Shown here in pieces: positions 1 through 14,000 of a stretch of 64,000 bases of DNA (positions are counted from its first letter, which is position 1; the number at the start of each line of letters is the position of its first letter). The position numbers were made by a program, and so were the translations under genes. The stretch covers positions 13,346,854-13,410,853 of the forward strand of contig JACGWO010000001.1 in the NCBI GenBank assembly GCA_034509735.1, in the 5' to 3' direction. This DNA comes from Sesamum alatum (Eukaryota > Streptophyta > Magnoliopsida > Lamiales > Pedaliaceae). The notes under the pieces were generated by a model, which was given only the letters and a program-made list of their open reading frames with translations, did no database searches and had not been told where the DNA came from.

Positions 1-530
1 ACTTCAATTAATATAGTTCATCGCTTCCAATTCAAAAAAACAGAAAATAATTTGGGGTGTGATTAATTTTAGTAATCGATTTAGTTCAATTAATAATATT
101 CATCGCTTTCACTAAAAAAAAAAATTACACTCACCTTAAATACCCACACGTCCAGTAAAATTCGAATCATGATCTCAAACTTGTTCGTGGGACCTCTGAG
201 CAGCTGGACCCAACTTAATTACCCAATAATTATGCTTCTAGCTGGCTTCTGATCAGCTTATACTCAACCTCAAATCTGATCATGTATGTATGTATGTATG
301 CTTGAAATTAATTTTAATCACCTAACACGCATTTCATTAGACTTCTCCTGATTAATTAGAGCTAACTAATTAGCTATATATAGCTTGACGCCACTCGATA
401 ACGATGATTGGTGGACCACTTAATTCTCTTCAGGGCAAATTAGTCAATTTTGAGATAAAATTATGAGATTAAGATCCATTACACCATGTACACCCCACCA
501 CGTATAAATAAACTAGTCGTCCTGGCACGT
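1..530. other. AT-rich intergenic DNA
   Basis: No gene or element is recognised here. The only visible structure is a short run of TATG units near 285-300. The right boundary is the target duplication of the small element that follows. Confidence 0.5.
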
Positions 531-939
531 AGGCCTGTTCAATTTGGTTGATTGAATTGAATGGAATTGATTTTTTGATTAATTGAAAATTCGATAAATT
601 GAAATAGCGTACCGAATACCAAATCAAATTAATCGATCCGGTTCGATTATAACCAAACTTTTTTACGATTATAATATATTTATAATAAGTATTATAATAA
701 CAGTAAAGTAATATATAATATGATTTACCTATTTATAAAATTAAAATATAAAAAATGTATATATTCAAAGTTTTGGTTATTCGATTGGTACGGTTAACCG
801 AACTAGAAAATTACATTGACCAAATTGTATCGAACTTTTTTAGAAAAAAAAATGAAAACCAAACTGAATTTTGGGTTTGGGATTTGTTACGAACCGAAAA
901 TTTATTTCTACCGGTTAACCGAATATTGAACACCCCTAG
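531..939. mobile_element. hAT-like MITE, about 409 bp
   Basis: The left end reads AGGCCTGTTCAAT and the right end, reversed, reads CTAGGGGTGTTCAAT, giving imperfect inverted ends. The interior has several GGTTAACCGAA / ACCGAA motifs in both orientations, as in common plant MITEs with GTTCAA ends. The flanks are TGGCACGT (523-530) and TGGCATGT (940-947), an 8-bp target duplication with one mismatch, which is the hAT size. It has no coding capacity; a short ORF inside it is not a gene. Assignment to hAT rests on duplication length and end style only. Confidence 0.6.
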
Positions 940-1149
940 TGGCATGTGCGTTCTTGCGAACATATAATAAATATTTTACGTTTTAAAATATATTATTGAC
1001 GAAAATAAAATACATAAACAAACACATCATATTTCATAAAAAAAAAAAAGAAAATTAACTTAGGGGTATTATCGACACAACAAAAAAATTAATATCGCAG
1101 TATCATAAATCGTCATTTGTGAACAGAAAGAATCCTTCTTTTATATTAG

Positions 1150-1827
1150 TATATATATGCACTTTCTACTTGTGAAATATGAATCCAGTGGCTTCCGTCC
1201 AAATGTAACTCATGTCGATCTCTTGGGCATTCATCGGCTTCATGTCCTCACTTAGTCAAACTGACTCAGCCCCCCCGTTGCGGTCTTTGTTCCTAAAACT
1301 TCTGGTCGGCAGTTGGATCCTTTGAACTCTCGTCTTCCTCTTAACACTACACCATCTGCTGCCTCGCCCGCGGCCACCCATTCTTCCGACTCCTTCTCCT
1401 CCTTGCCGCGCTGACCATCAGTCTCCATCTTCTCCAAAAACGTTCGCTCAACTCCATCGGACAAAGGTAAAGAGATTGCAATCCACAACTCCTTCCAGGA
1501 GCTTGCTAGATCAGATGACGTCGACCCTGAGGCCCCCCTTGTTGATCCTTGCCCTGGGACTGCCTCTCAGTATCAGCCTCCCCCCCGGTGTTCCATGACT
1601 CTCTTTATGGGTCTGATCGCGCATTGGCCCCTTAAGTCATTTTATTGTTGCTTCGTTTTGTATTGTCTTGCTCTTGCTTTATTGTTGTAGCGTTGTCTTG
1701 GTTGCCTCTGCTGTTGAACGCTGGCTGTTCCTTTGGACCTAGGGCTGATGCCCTGGTCCGATTGTACCCTTCCCCCCCCCCCCCCCTTTTTTTCTTTTAT
1801 ATTAATGCAATTTACTTTTACCTAAAA
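1150..1827 (+). mobile_element. possible 3' fragment of a LINE-type retroelement
   Basis: This block has a much higher GC content than its surroundings. It ends with a pyrimidine-rich 3' part, a 14-base C run at about 1771-1784, a T run, and a terminal CCT followed by an A tract near 1821-1827. Plant LINE 3' ends look like this, and a 5'-truncated copy would explain the lack of a reading frame. No reverse transcriptase motif is present and I could not define a target duplication. It could also be a captured gene fragment or a retropseudogene. Confidence 0.35.
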
Positions 1828-3415
1828 AAAATTACCATAAATCCCCGTGCTCTCATCATTATTATATGTTATTGCAATCATTTGCTTATAAAATAATTTG
1901 AATTTTTATAAAATTTTCATCTAAACAAATATTATTCAAATTATATCATGTTTATAATTAGTAACGAAATTTTAGAAAGACTATAAGCTAACCATCCTTA
2001 GATTTTTATAATCTTTTCAAAAAAAAAAACTACATATTTTATGTTTTATGTTGTTATATATCTAAAATACTTATATGTGTATACTTTTTTTTTTATAAAT
2101 TATTATAAATACTATTTTAAAAAATAGATTGAACTTATACATGTATATGTAAAATATACAAATATATATATATATATATAACTAATTTATAATTTCAATA
2201 ACTTTTTCAGGAATTATATGATATATTTTAGGACTAAATAAACTTTTCATCCCTGAAGTATGCTTATAATCGCATTTATGCCCCTAAATTATAAAAGGTA
2301 ACAACCTCTATCCCCCATATCATGGGCCAAAATCTATACCTCCTAAAATCATTTGATTACAATCACTCCCCGAAAGTATTAATTTGAATTATTATAGTTT
2401 TCTTTATTTAAATGAATAGTACCCAAAATTTATAATTTTTGTAATAATTAGTATATAGAAATCTGTATAAATTTCATATAATCCTTATATTTTTTTTATA
2501 TAACTATTCAAAATATTACATAATTTGTGTTATATGTTGTTATATGTATTGCATTTTTTTTATTTAGATATTATCAATATAATTTTAGAATATTATATTG
2601 AACATATATATGTACCGTAAAATATGCAAATCTATACATATAACTAATCTGTAATATTCTATACTTTTGTGAATAATGATACGATATATTTCCAATATTT
2701 GTACATGCAATTGAATATAAAATATATAATTTAATAAACGTCTTTTTTTTAATAAAACACATATATATGTGCATATTTTTAACATAATTATATACTTTAT
2801 AAAACATATTTGCATGTTGAGCTCGTAAATATTTTTGGTATAATGTTTTGAATAAACATTATTTTTTAAGTAAAAGTTTTGAGTAAAAATTTAAAATCAA
2901 TCAAATTAATTTTGATGAAATTTTTTAATAAAATATACTTTAGAGAGTGAAATAACAAATATGAGGTATGTGAGAAGGGTATTTTCTTCCTATTAATGTC
3001 AATTATTTTTTGACTTATTGTGGGCAGTTTTGCTTTTATACTTTAGGTGGCTGAATTCAACTCTACACATACTTTATGGGTGCACATTGTATTTAATCCA
3101 TATGATTACACTTTTTCATACATATGTATGTGTATTTTTTAGAAAATAATTTACTCTTTAAAATATTGTTGTAGATATTGACCTTCGAAATTACTTTGCA
3201 TTATATAATTTATGAAATATTTTAAATATTAATTTCCAAATAGGTTATGTAAGAATTAATTATTTATATATAGAATGTGTGAACAATAGGTTATGTAAGA
3301 ATCAATTATCATATATAGAGTTTATATGTATAAAAAAAAAAAGTACCTTTTCTTTTATCTTTCACTTTTTTTTACTCTTTTTCCTTTTCTTTTTTTTTTT
3401 CCTTTTTTGGCCTCT
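1828..3415. other. AT-rich intergenic DNA, possible worn MITE
   Basis: There is no gene here; ORFs in this stretch are low-complexity Tyr/Ile-rich chance frames. An AT dinucleotide run lies near 2163-2180. Around 2232 and 3103 the two ends read GGACTAAATA...GAAGTATG and, reversed, GGATTAAATA...AAAGTATG, which suggests a degenerate inverted-end element of about 870 bp. No clear target duplication supports it. Confidence 0.4.
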
Positions 3416-3424
3416 AAGAAACAA

Positions 3425-4687
3425 GAGAAAATTGCATAAAACTCTCCAATGTTATGAAAATTCAGCTAAAAAACCCTTGTGTTAAAAATATAGGCAAAAA
3501 ACACCTTTTTTTTTTTTTTTTTAACTTGCACACACTCTCCTTGCCATTTGTTTGACTTAACGGTGTTAAGTTTTGTTCTAATTTCCCGAATACCCTTATG
3601 TATTGTAAATTATAGTTATTATAATGACCGTTGAATTTTCTTTGATCGCATCAAAACTATTGGATCTAATCAACTTTTAACAGCCATTGATTTTCAATAG
3701 TTAAAATGAGCAGTCCAGATTATAAGTATTTTAAAGATATATTTTACATTTATATATAAACAAAAAAAAGTATCATAAAAATATAATATATATATATACA
3801 CACAAATATATATGTACAAGTATAATATATATTACATATATATATTGTGTGTGTATATATATATATACGCCGATGGAGGTGGAGCAACCCTCCGCCCGTC
3901 AGCATTTAGGCGGCGACGGGTTAGCGACGGGCGTCGTCGCCCAGGACATCTAGGGGCGACATTGTGCCCAGATCTGAACGGATGGCGACGCTCGTGGCCG
4001 CCCAAATCTAGCCGGGAGAGGAGAGGCGGTAGGCAAACGAGCATCATTGGCTGAACAAGCGGAGGCGGGACGCTTGGAGGTGGAGGTGGAGGTGGAGGTG
4101 GAGGCGCGGGGTGGGGGAAGGACGGATAATTGGGGAAGACGAAGCCTGTTTTATTTTTGTTTTTCTTTTTGTATTTTTTTTTAAATTTTGAGAATTTAAT
4201 TAATTATGTATTTTAATGCTTAAATATAATATATTAAAATATTAATTTACGTACTATAATTTATATAAATAATATAATTTAAAATACATTCAACATCAAA
4301 TAATATAACTTGATTTTTTATATGTAAAAGATGTATAATAATTTAATTTGATTTAATAATATTTTTTACATATATATATTGATGAATATTAATTATTTAG
4401 TATTTATTCTATTTTCTTTGTAAAATATAAAAAATATAAAGAGAGGACTAATTGCATAAGAAGAAGAACATAGGGGTATCTCTCAAAGAGATCCAAAGCT
4501 TAAAATAAGTCAAAACATTATCCCGCTCCCATTTCAGGCGCGTCTAAGTAACTCTCCATTTTTTTTTACGAAAAAGGTCATTTTAGCAGGATTTATAATT
4601 ATAGAGGAATTTTTTTATTTATTTAATTAACACAGGTAAATTTTTAGCAATTTTCACATAACACAGGGGGTGTTATGCAATTTTCCC
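3425..4687. mobile_element. Non-autonomous MULE with GC-rich core (element B)
   Basis: The element is 1,263 bp and is flanked by a perfect 9-bp duplication, AAGAAACAA, at 3416-3424 and 4688-4696. The left end reads GAGAAAATTGCATAA and the right end, reversed, GGGAAAATTGCATAA. Both TIRs carry spaced copies of a CCCTTGTGTTA-like motif. Internally it has an ACCGTTGA / GATCTAA / GTCCAGAT motif set, AT microsatellites at about 3783-3870, and a GC-rich core at about 3870-4140 with GGTGGA repeats near 4078-4104. The 9-bp duplication and long TIRs fit the Mutator superfamily. ORFs of 71-80 codons on both strands of the core are not credible genes. It shares its plan with the element at 17,693-18,936. 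Confidence 0.8.
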
Positions 4688-4864
4688 AAGAAACAATATC
4701 CAAACATGGTGTTAAATTCCCTATTGTTTCCTCTCTACCAAACACATTCAAATCCTTATTACTGTAGTGTTGACAGTTGAAAGAAAAGTTTCCCCGGAAA
4801 TAATATTCCGATAACAGTTATCCTTGAGGAATTCAGTGAATCACTCTCTCCTTTCTCCACATCA

Positions 4865-6923
4865 ATGGCGGCGGCCACCCCGCTAGAGCTCCGGCCGTTA
4901 GGCAATACGGGGCTGAAGCTCAGTTGTGTGGGCTTTGGCGCCTCTCCTCTCGGCAATGTCTTCGGAATCATTTCTGAATCCGACGCCATCGCCACCGTCC
5001 GACGAGCTTTTAGCCTCGGAGTCAACTTCTTCGACACATCCCCGTAACTGATTCTTCTCCCAATGCAATTTTTTTTGTTTCTCTTTTCATTTGTTTTTTT
5101 ATTTTGGGCGGGGTTGTCGTTTTACTTGGACGTAGTGTTGTTACTTAACCTTCGGTTATTTTGCCCCTTTTGATTCTCAATTCAAAAGCGAATTGGTTTG
5201 ATAATTTAAGTGGTTATCGTTCTTTGTTTTTTTTTTTGCTCTTTTCTATCCGTTTGGGAGTGGAGACTCATTTACCGTGATCTAAGCTCATCAATTTGTA
5301 CTGTTGACTGATTTTCTTGTGGATTTCAATTTCTGAAACTCTCGTGTTTGAGGTAATTACTCATGGAGATGTTTAAGCAATCTATATGAGTGGATAATTA
5401 AAGTGCAACGTTTTGTTTTCTCAAGGTACTATGGTGGAACATTATCAGAGAAGATGCTAGGGAAAGCACTGAAAGCTTTGGAAGTGCCCAGGAATGAATA
5501 CATTGTTTCGACGAAGTGTGGAAGGTATAAAGAGGGTTTTGATTTTAGTGCTGAAAGAGTGACAAGGAGCATTGATGAGAGCCTGGAAAGATTGCAGCTT
5601 GATTATGTGGATATCCTGCATTGTCATGATATAGAATTCGGCTCGCTTGACCAGGTTCTATTTCAGTTTTATCTCTATTGCTGAAAAACTGGTTACCTTG
5701 AGCTGAGATTACTTGATCATGTAGAGCTATCAAACTTGGACTTGCTATCTGCACTGTTTGAAAATGGCAGCCACTGTTATCCAGCTTTAATATTTAAAGT
5801 AACTTTGCCGGTCTATTGATTTCATACTTTGGGTTGGTTTTCTCTTACAGATTGTGACTGAGACAATCCCTGCACTTCTTAAACTAAAGGAAGCAGGAAA
5901 GGTCAAATTCATCGGTATAACAGGACTTCCGTTGGGAATTTTCTCTTATGTTCTGGATAGAGTGCCGCCAGGAACAGTTGATGTGATCCTGTCATATTGT
6001 CACTACAGTATCAATGATAATACCTTGGAGGATCTACTGCCTTACTTGAAGAGCAAGGGTGTTGGTATAATCAGTGCTTCTCCACTGGCAATGGGTCTTC
6101 TTACAGAAACTGGCCCCCCTGAGTGGCATCCTGCTCCCACTGAACTCAAGGTAACTGCTAACTCTTGAAGCCTATGGATTGTCCTTAGACTTCCATTTTA
6201 CTAATTGTTTTGCAGATAATGCTTTTGAATAATGGTAGTCTTTCAATTGTCATATCCTATGATTTACAAAAAGAGAAACTACAGATAATGCTTCTTTTAA
6301 ATATTGTTTCTAAGTCAATCTATTTGATGTTTCTTATATATTTGGGACTTAAGCTTTCTAATGTTTTGCCTCTTAGGCTGCATGCAAAGCTGCCGCTTCT
6401 TATTGCAAAGAGCAAGGAAAAAACATATCGAAGTTAGCCATGCAATACAGCTTATCAAATAAAGAAATTTCTACTATCTTGGTTGGGATGAACTCTGTCA
6501 AACAGGTTAGTGTTTCTCTATTCCCACCAACCTCAAATGTCTCTTTATTCAATTAACTACTTAACTGCATATTCTGGATTTTTTGTGTTTTCTGTCTCTC
6601 ATATCATCATTAGAAGCATGCTTCATCTTTCTATTGAACATTGGAGCATATCCTTAATATGACTGAAAAAGCACAAGGTATTCATTTAGATGTGCATTTA
6701 CGAAAGATATTCTGACACTTTGAGTTATATGGTAATCCATAAAGAATCGAACTCACAATTACTAACCTAATTTAAAATTGCTGCAATTTAGGTTGATGAA
6801 AACGTAGCAGCTGCCCAGGAGCTAGCCACAGTTGGGAAGGACGAGAAAACTCTGACAGAGGTAGAGGGCATTCTGAAACCTGTGAAGAATCAGACATGGC
6901 CCAGTGGTATTCAGCAGAGTTGA
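4865..6923 (+). CDS. L-GalDH: L-galactose dehydrogenase
   Basis: This enzyme oxidises L-galactose to L-galactono-1,4-lactone with NAD+, the penultimate step of the Smirnoff-Wheeler ascorbate pathway, in the cytosol. Five exons join in frame: 4865-5043, 5426-5654, 5851-6150, 6377-6505 and 6792-6923, giving 322 residues, the usual plant length. The N-terminus has the family pattern LGNTGLKLSCVGFGASPLG. The aldo-keto reductase tetrad is visible: Asp57 and Tyr62 in FDTSPYYG, Lys90 in VSTKCGRY, and His127 in LHCHDIE. The start is the first ATG, inside a short GC-rich N-terminal stretch, and no transit peptide is evident. All junctions are GT-AG. The gene is convergent with the S-acyltransferase gene downstream. 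Identification rests on whole-length family resemblance and I am confident in it. Confidence 0.96.
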
Positions 6924-8024
6924 TAATGCTATCGACCTTTTAAACTACTGGAACACCTATATTTCTCCTTGGTGAATTGCCAAAATGTGTAGCACTCCAA
7001 TGCCTCTTCGTTTTCTCTCAGTGGGTTGTAGCCTCCTCGATGTTCTTTATACTTATTCATCAAGGTGAAAAAGGGCATTGCTTATAACGATCAAGATATC
7101 CTTCCTTGGATTTGTACCCAAAACAAAAAGAACAGAAAGAAAAAAAAAATGAATATCGCCTTATCTATTTTGTAACAGGGCCTTCAATTTGAGGGACTGT
7201 CCCTTAAATAAAATATAAACTCTGTTCATTCTGAGTTTTTCTCCCACACGTGCTCTTTGCAAAACAACGTTCTGAAGCTTCACAGCTTAATGAGCATATC
7301 GTTTATTGCAGCAAGCGTTCTACATAATGTCATATTCCTAAACCAACTCTTGCGCTGACCGTTTATGCAGGCACTATACTAGATTATTGCATATCTTGCA
7401 CTTGGAAGACTATATTTCTTTTATGCATATATCCCCTATGATCATTCAATTCTTATGGCGACTAAACCAATATTTTCGCCTCAACTAAGCATATACCACA
7501 CTTACATGACTACACTTCCTGCATCTGAAGTAAACCGCTCTATTTTCTGAATGTATTTATTCAGCGACCTATGCACATCTCCGACACACTCATCTGTTTG
7601 CTGAATGCATCGACTTTGTACATTATGTGGCACAGTGACTATGGCAACAAACACAGGATTCAACAAGGGACCTGGCAATCTGTCACACTACCCAGTCTTA
7701 GGTCCAGCTCACAATTTCAAGTTCTTTGGACTAGTAGCACATGGGCAAGAACAGATAAAGAGTATTTAATCTGTTCTTATCTTGAAATGAAAAAGAACCA
7801 TCAGGTCAGGAATCAAACCTGATAGAATCAGCGAATATATAGACAGTGCAGAAAAGCATAGGCATATTCACATGAGAACCCATCAGATATTGAAGTGTTG
7901 TATTATACACGAGGTATAGCTACCTTTCGGAAAATCAGTTACATTAGCATATGATATCGTGTACCTATTATGTCACAAGATCCCCAAAATCAGGGGCTTC
8001 TGTATCATCTAGGGTACATATATA
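6924..8024. other. 3' region between two convergent genes
   Basis: This stretch lies between the stop codons of the L-galactose dehydrogenase (+) and S-acyltransferase (-) genes. It should contain both 3' untranslated regions; an AATAAA-like AAATAAAATA lies near 7206. No separate gene is convincing. The 83-codon frame at 7571-7822 has no recognisable protein character. Confidence 0.5.
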
Positions 8025-11000
8025 CTACCTGGCAACCTGCTGCAGAGGAGGCCAAGCAATCTCATCGTCGTTTGTGTAACCATTTATTAGGAAATCGGAG
8101 CAATTCTTCCAACAACCATGATTATATGGGTTTCGGAACCGACCATCTGGGCCGCGGAGATAACCATAACGGATTGCATTTGCTACTTCATTTGTCGTGA
8201 TGTTCCGAGCAATCTGCATGAAGAAATACCTGTGTTACCTATACCTATCCATCATGTAACTTAAAGCAGGCATGTCACCCAGCGTCAAACAGAAAAAACT
8301 TTCTCCTTGTTTCATAAGCAATGACAGGCACAAGCAAACTTAAACATTTAGACATGCTTTAACTATATCTTAAACAGACAAGGAGAATAATTAATACCTC
8401 GCCTCTTTTATGCCAGTACGTCTTCAGGTGGAAGTTGGCAGGAGAGCACAATAAATAAGCTTTAAAATTTTCATCAATTATTAAATTATTTCCTACAGTT
8501 TATTTCAACTTAATGTGACTATTTAATTTGATATTTATCTGAGGTTTATGAATAGTGACGATTTAATTGTGTGACCTTATGAGGTTGATAATAAATATTT
8601 GGCCGTTACATTTATATATTTGTGGCTCATTTATCATTGATTTTATTATGATGATTATGATTTTTTTATATTTTTTATTGTTTTGAATGGAAATGATTAT
8701 GAATTTTTAATAGGCCACTTAAATTTTCTTTAATGGTCAAATTCTTTACAACTATTTAAAGGGCACATTGAGAAATTCAACTTTTCTACTGGGAATTTTA
8801 GGAGTATTAAGAAATATATTTCATAATACTGCAAGTGTTTGAGATTTTTGGCAAAATAGTGAGAATCATGATGAAGACTCAGAGGCTTAACCAAAAGCCA
8901 ATTATTGTTGCTGAGACATATCTCACATGGAAGAAAAGGAACGGCAGAGATGAACAGGAACTCTTACATGGATGTAATTGTTCTTCACAGGGTATGCTAT
9001 CAGTTATAGAAATTGTATGTCTCGCAGGGAGACCACAGGCTTTTCCTGGTATAGAATTTGCCTTGAATAAGGTTAGTTGAAGGCTGTGTGGTTTTAAACT
9101 TAAGCTTTCTTGTATTTACTCTTAAGGCTTGCCTTCAGAGGACTTCCATGCTGTATGATCAATATGTTATATCTTGTATTCTTACTGATAGAATACTTCT
9201 ACTTATGTAAAGTATGAACCTGATCATAGGAACAAAATGTACAAAGTATAGCTCATGAACATCATGCATTAACTCATGCTCGCATCAATGCATATATAGT
9301 TAGTTACAGTTGTAACAAATTCAAAAAGACGATATCAAGAAAACAAATCATAGTAAGTGATAGAATAATCTTGAATGCTTGCCAAGCCAATTTTGAGTAT
9401 GAATGAAGAACAGAGATTATTGAAATCATAGACATATAATCTATCGAGACCAGAGATGATCGTATAAGCCAAATGCATAACTGAACCTACCAGATTATAT
9501 TGAGCAGACTATCAGAGAAGCCACAAAACTTAACAAGAGACCACAGGATGGATGGCTAGGGCCATGCTATCGAGATAAAAGCACATTGATACTGTATACT
9601 AGAAACCCAAATGTAGGAGTTGGGCATAATGTGACATCGAACTTTAAGCAGATAGTTTGTATAGATGCAGCATTTCTTATATTAAAAAGGTCCAGCATTC
9701 ACTAAAAAACAAAATGGAATAAAGTAACAAAAGGAGAAGACAAGTTTCTCACCTGGGTGGCTTGTACTGACAATAAAGTTGCCGCAGCAATTAGAATAGC
9801 GGCATCCATAACTAGGAAAGCCATGATGCCAGGATAGTTAAAAATCACATAATGAGTCCACGTTTCTCCAATTGGCAAGGCTGGTACAGATGTCCAAATT
9901 CCTGTTACATAACATAAGCTCTAAGTTAATTCAAAAGGTCTGCATTCCACTTCTTGAGTAACCACACTAATTTCCTTTAAATTTTCAGGAAAATCTTACT
10001 GTGTTTCTAATTATACCTACATTTTACAGCTTGATGTGCTTCACTTTGTTAAAACTCATAAAACCAATGAGTAGTCAAGACATGTGACAAGAGTACTAAT
10101 GTAAAACTACGGAAGCACTGAAAAGCTTAGGCAAAAGCAATCAAAATTCAGAAGGAATTAAATACAGCCTTTGTATTTTATGTAAAATCCATTGCATGGG
10201 CAAATTGGCCACTCATGAGCTTTTTGATCAGTTCATTTAGAAAATTAAATAGAGGGAACCAAATTGAGAGAAAAGCAACATCTACTGGCAGTAATGGGTG
10301 ACACTAGAACTATGGTACTGAATTGAGACTAATTGAATTTTCAGGGACAAAATAATGATAAACTCTAGCTGTTAAACAAAGAGTTATTAGAAATCTGCTC
10401 GGACTTACTCTGCAGAGCGACCAATCCACCAATTGATGCTGTTAGAGTCCCCATGAAGAGAAAAACAACAAAATCCCGCTTATTTCTCTGCAAATTTTCA
10501 GAATGAAGAATGTTATCAAGAATGATAATTTCGGCCAAAAGAAAGAAAACTAGTCAAACTTTGATCAACAGAAAACAAGCAAATAGCTAGGTGCTAGGGA
10601 GATTCACACACCTATAACACAGTTACAAGAATTATTGGTTTTAGTCTATAGCTGGAAACTGATGGTTTGTATGTGTGTGAGGCTGAGAATAAGAGGGAGC
10701 AGGAAGGACGTACAGAGAGACAAAATTGATCAAATTACAGCCAAATATATTTTGGAAATAAAAATGCAAATTTCGTTTATCCATCTTAATGAATTTGCAA
10801 AACAAAAACAACTCTAAAACTCTGAGTCGTGAATTCTAAGTATATAAAACTGACTTGGAGTAAGACGAGAGAATGATAATCACATCACACGGGATCAGGT
10901 CTTTTGGTGTCTGTAACTTAAGGTACTGCTTGCACTAGTGCAAGAACTGCAGAGGCATAAAGGTGTTAGTTTGATTTTCTCAAAATTGGACCCCAACACT

Positions 11001-14000
11001 CCTCAATCATTTTTTAGCATGAGAATAGGCTTCACAGACTAAAATTTCAGATGTTGCAGGACAATGGCGCTTTTTTGGTCTCAAAGACATCTTTTCAAGC
11101 ATTACCCCACGATGGAGGTGTCATACAAACCTACAAAGTGTTTATATAACGCAAAGCAATATTCATGCAATACTTTGGGAGGTACACCAATATTGTGCAA
11201 GACAACACGCATCCAGTGATTCAACAGGTAGCACTCATCTAAGACACATAGGCATTAGGCAAGGAGCGGATAATAATTAACTCAAAAAGGTAAAGATATA
11301 AAAAGGCAGCAGATAAGATTTTACTTGAAATTTCACAAAACCAGTCTAATTCAAGTCCAAGGCATATTTCCATGCAGATGATGGAAAATAGTTCAAGGCA
11401 TATGTTCATGCAGATAATGAAACTACAAAAGATTATTAACTTTCAACTACATCATGCACGTTGACTTGGCGTATAAGTAGAAGCAAGAGGCAGTTCCCCT
11501 GGAATTATCCACACATCATTGCACGTGAATAAGGAAAAAATTCAATTAAGCAAGCATTAAAAAACTCTGTACCTTGCCCACACAATTCGAGATCCAGGGG
11601 CAGTGGTGGTCAAACTGCTCCACGCAGCGTTTACATATAGCACAGTGCTTAGATCGAACTGGTCTTATTATCTAAAAGGCAATGAAAAGATAGATGTAGC
11701 AACACTATTAGAACATTGAAGCAACAATCCACCACAAACCATTCACAAGTGATATCTGTTCATTCATTATATTTAAAGGCATAAAATCATTGGGGAACCT
11801 TGCAGGTAGGGCAAAGCTGAGACCAGTTTCCATTCCAAATAGAATTACTATTCAAGTCAATGTTCAATAAAGGATCCTACATGAGATAAATCAGTTAGTT
11901 AGTATGAGTTGGGCAACCCAACCTTTAAAATCAGGCTGCAAGCAACTGTTATAAAGGAAATCAGTACCTCGGTATCAGGATGGTTATCTTTCCTTGTTTT
12001 TATATACCCTGGATCTTTACTGCAGAAAATGAGAGGCCAACATCGGCAACAGCCAATTAAAAGCTTTTTCGATAGGAAAGAATAAGGCTCTGTTTTGAAC
12101 AAACATTGGGGAAATAAACAATTTTCCTTTGGTTGACCTGGCATTAGCATTTATTTAAATGTTAAGGACATCGATACTCTATGGAACAAAATATTCTTTT
12201 CTCCTTCAAAATATTTCCCCAAATTCATATGCATGAATATTGATTTTCAATCATCTTTAAGATATTCACAGGTTTACAAGTAAGACTTCAAATTTCTGAC
12301 TCTTGTGCAAATGGTAATGTACATGACTAACTTCCTATAGCACAAATAGGCATGACGTGTAATAACATATTATTAATGTACAATAGTAAAAGTCTACCTA
12401 CTACAGCGGGAAAACATGATTAAAGAGCCAATCGCTAGCGAAATGCCAGTCCATCCCCAAAGCGCAACAATTGCAGTAACCTTTGTTAGATTTGGAGCTA
12501 GCACAAGAATGAACAACAGTCAGCAACATAGAAATGACCTACTAAAATGAAAATGCACCAGGACTTACCAAAGATGACAGAGCTAATGAAGAGGATGGCA
12601 TTAACAACTATTAAAGAGAAAAGAACTGGGGCGTAACCAACTTTCCCGCCATGTGAGCAAATTCTGTCATTCCAACGCTTGCTCTGCGCACGCAATGCAT
12701 TTGACTGCATCCAATCAGATTACTCAGTGAGTCAGTGTCATGCCTGATGGTATCATAAAAACTACTTACAAGGAATATCAGAAGAAGAATGTTGCATATA
12801 GCAAGAGGTGCAACAAACAAATTGATCGCCGGAGTTGGGCATCTGAATGGAATTTTATTGTGACTGATAAAATACAGTTTTACTGCAAAGATCTAAACAT
12901 CCGGAATTAATCGTAGCGCATTCTCATTTTGATCAAATAGAAGTGCGCCAGAAACCCTCAAAATACTCCAGTTGTGCTAAATACCCTTGCTTCTTATCCC
13001 TTGGCTATTGAGAATTTCAACTGCATGTCAAGATCAGTTGTGCCGATACCTAGTGGCAGACGTCTATATACTTGTGTAAGTGGAACCAATAACATCACGG
13101 AAAATCACGAACCCACATCCTTGCAACAGCAGCTATTAGTTTTTGAAGCCCATACTCATATACAGCACGTCTCATCATTATCATAAGTACAAATAGCAAG
13201 CAAAGCAAACACCTACTTCTGGATTTGCTACCTCTACAAATAAATGAATATCCCCTCACAATCAAAATGATATACAAATATACCATCAGCACCATAATAT
13301 CAGACATACATATATATATATATATAATCCATGACATTAGGTTATTACAATACTGAAGACCTTAGAATATCATAAAGGTCGAAATACTGTATTTGGCCCC
13401 AGTCACTGTGCACCATGAAATTATTTTGAGAATAATTACCAGTAAACCGACATACAAGGAAAAGGGCGATATGCCGATGACCTTTATCAGATGCAAGCTC
13501 GACAGGGGTTTTTCCTGCTTTATCTTTTACCATCAGTTCCTCCTTAGACCCTGCATGTGCAAGCACACTACATGCTTCCACATTTCCTCTCAAGGCAGCC
13601 CAATGCAAAGGTGTACAACCTAGCCAAAATGATAAGCATCAAATACAATGTAACCAGATTGGCCAGAATTCAGGTCACTGAAGACCCAGTGATTTGACCT
13701 TTTACCCTTTGTACATGCATCCTAGTTGTCAAGGTATTATGTTACAGTAATTTAACGAACAAAAAAAAAGGTCTTCTCAAGGGGAAAAAAACAATAATAC
13801 AAGAAAATCAGTGCATGCAACATCAACTAATGTTTATGGGTTGGGTCATTTTACCTTTCAATAGGCACCTAGTAGTCACTTTCACATTAATATCTATTTG
13901 ACTCTAAGTTATATATAGCTCAGAAAATCAAAACACTACATCGCACAGAAAGATACCTTCTTTATCCTGTCTTCCCTGAGAAGCATCTCTAAACAAAAGC

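Noticed and set aside
1252..1488. Minus-strand ORF of 78 codons in the GC-rich block at 1.2-1.5 kb
   Set aside because: The composition is odd and no motif is recognised. The block reads better as a retroelement fragment in the other orientation.
3812..4054. ORFs of 71-80 codons on both strands of the GC-rich core of element B
   Set aside because: They begin in AT microsatellites, overlap each other on opposite strands and resemble no protein. They are a by-product of a GC-rich insert.
12770..12842. Possible extra exon of the S-acyltransferase gene encoding a hydrophobic stretch ([18 protein letters not shown])
   Set aside because: It has plausible splice sites, but it is 73 bases long and lies between exons that join in phase 0, so including it would break the frame. 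The 540-residue product without it matches the family plan. It could be a poison exon, but nothing in the sequence shows its use.
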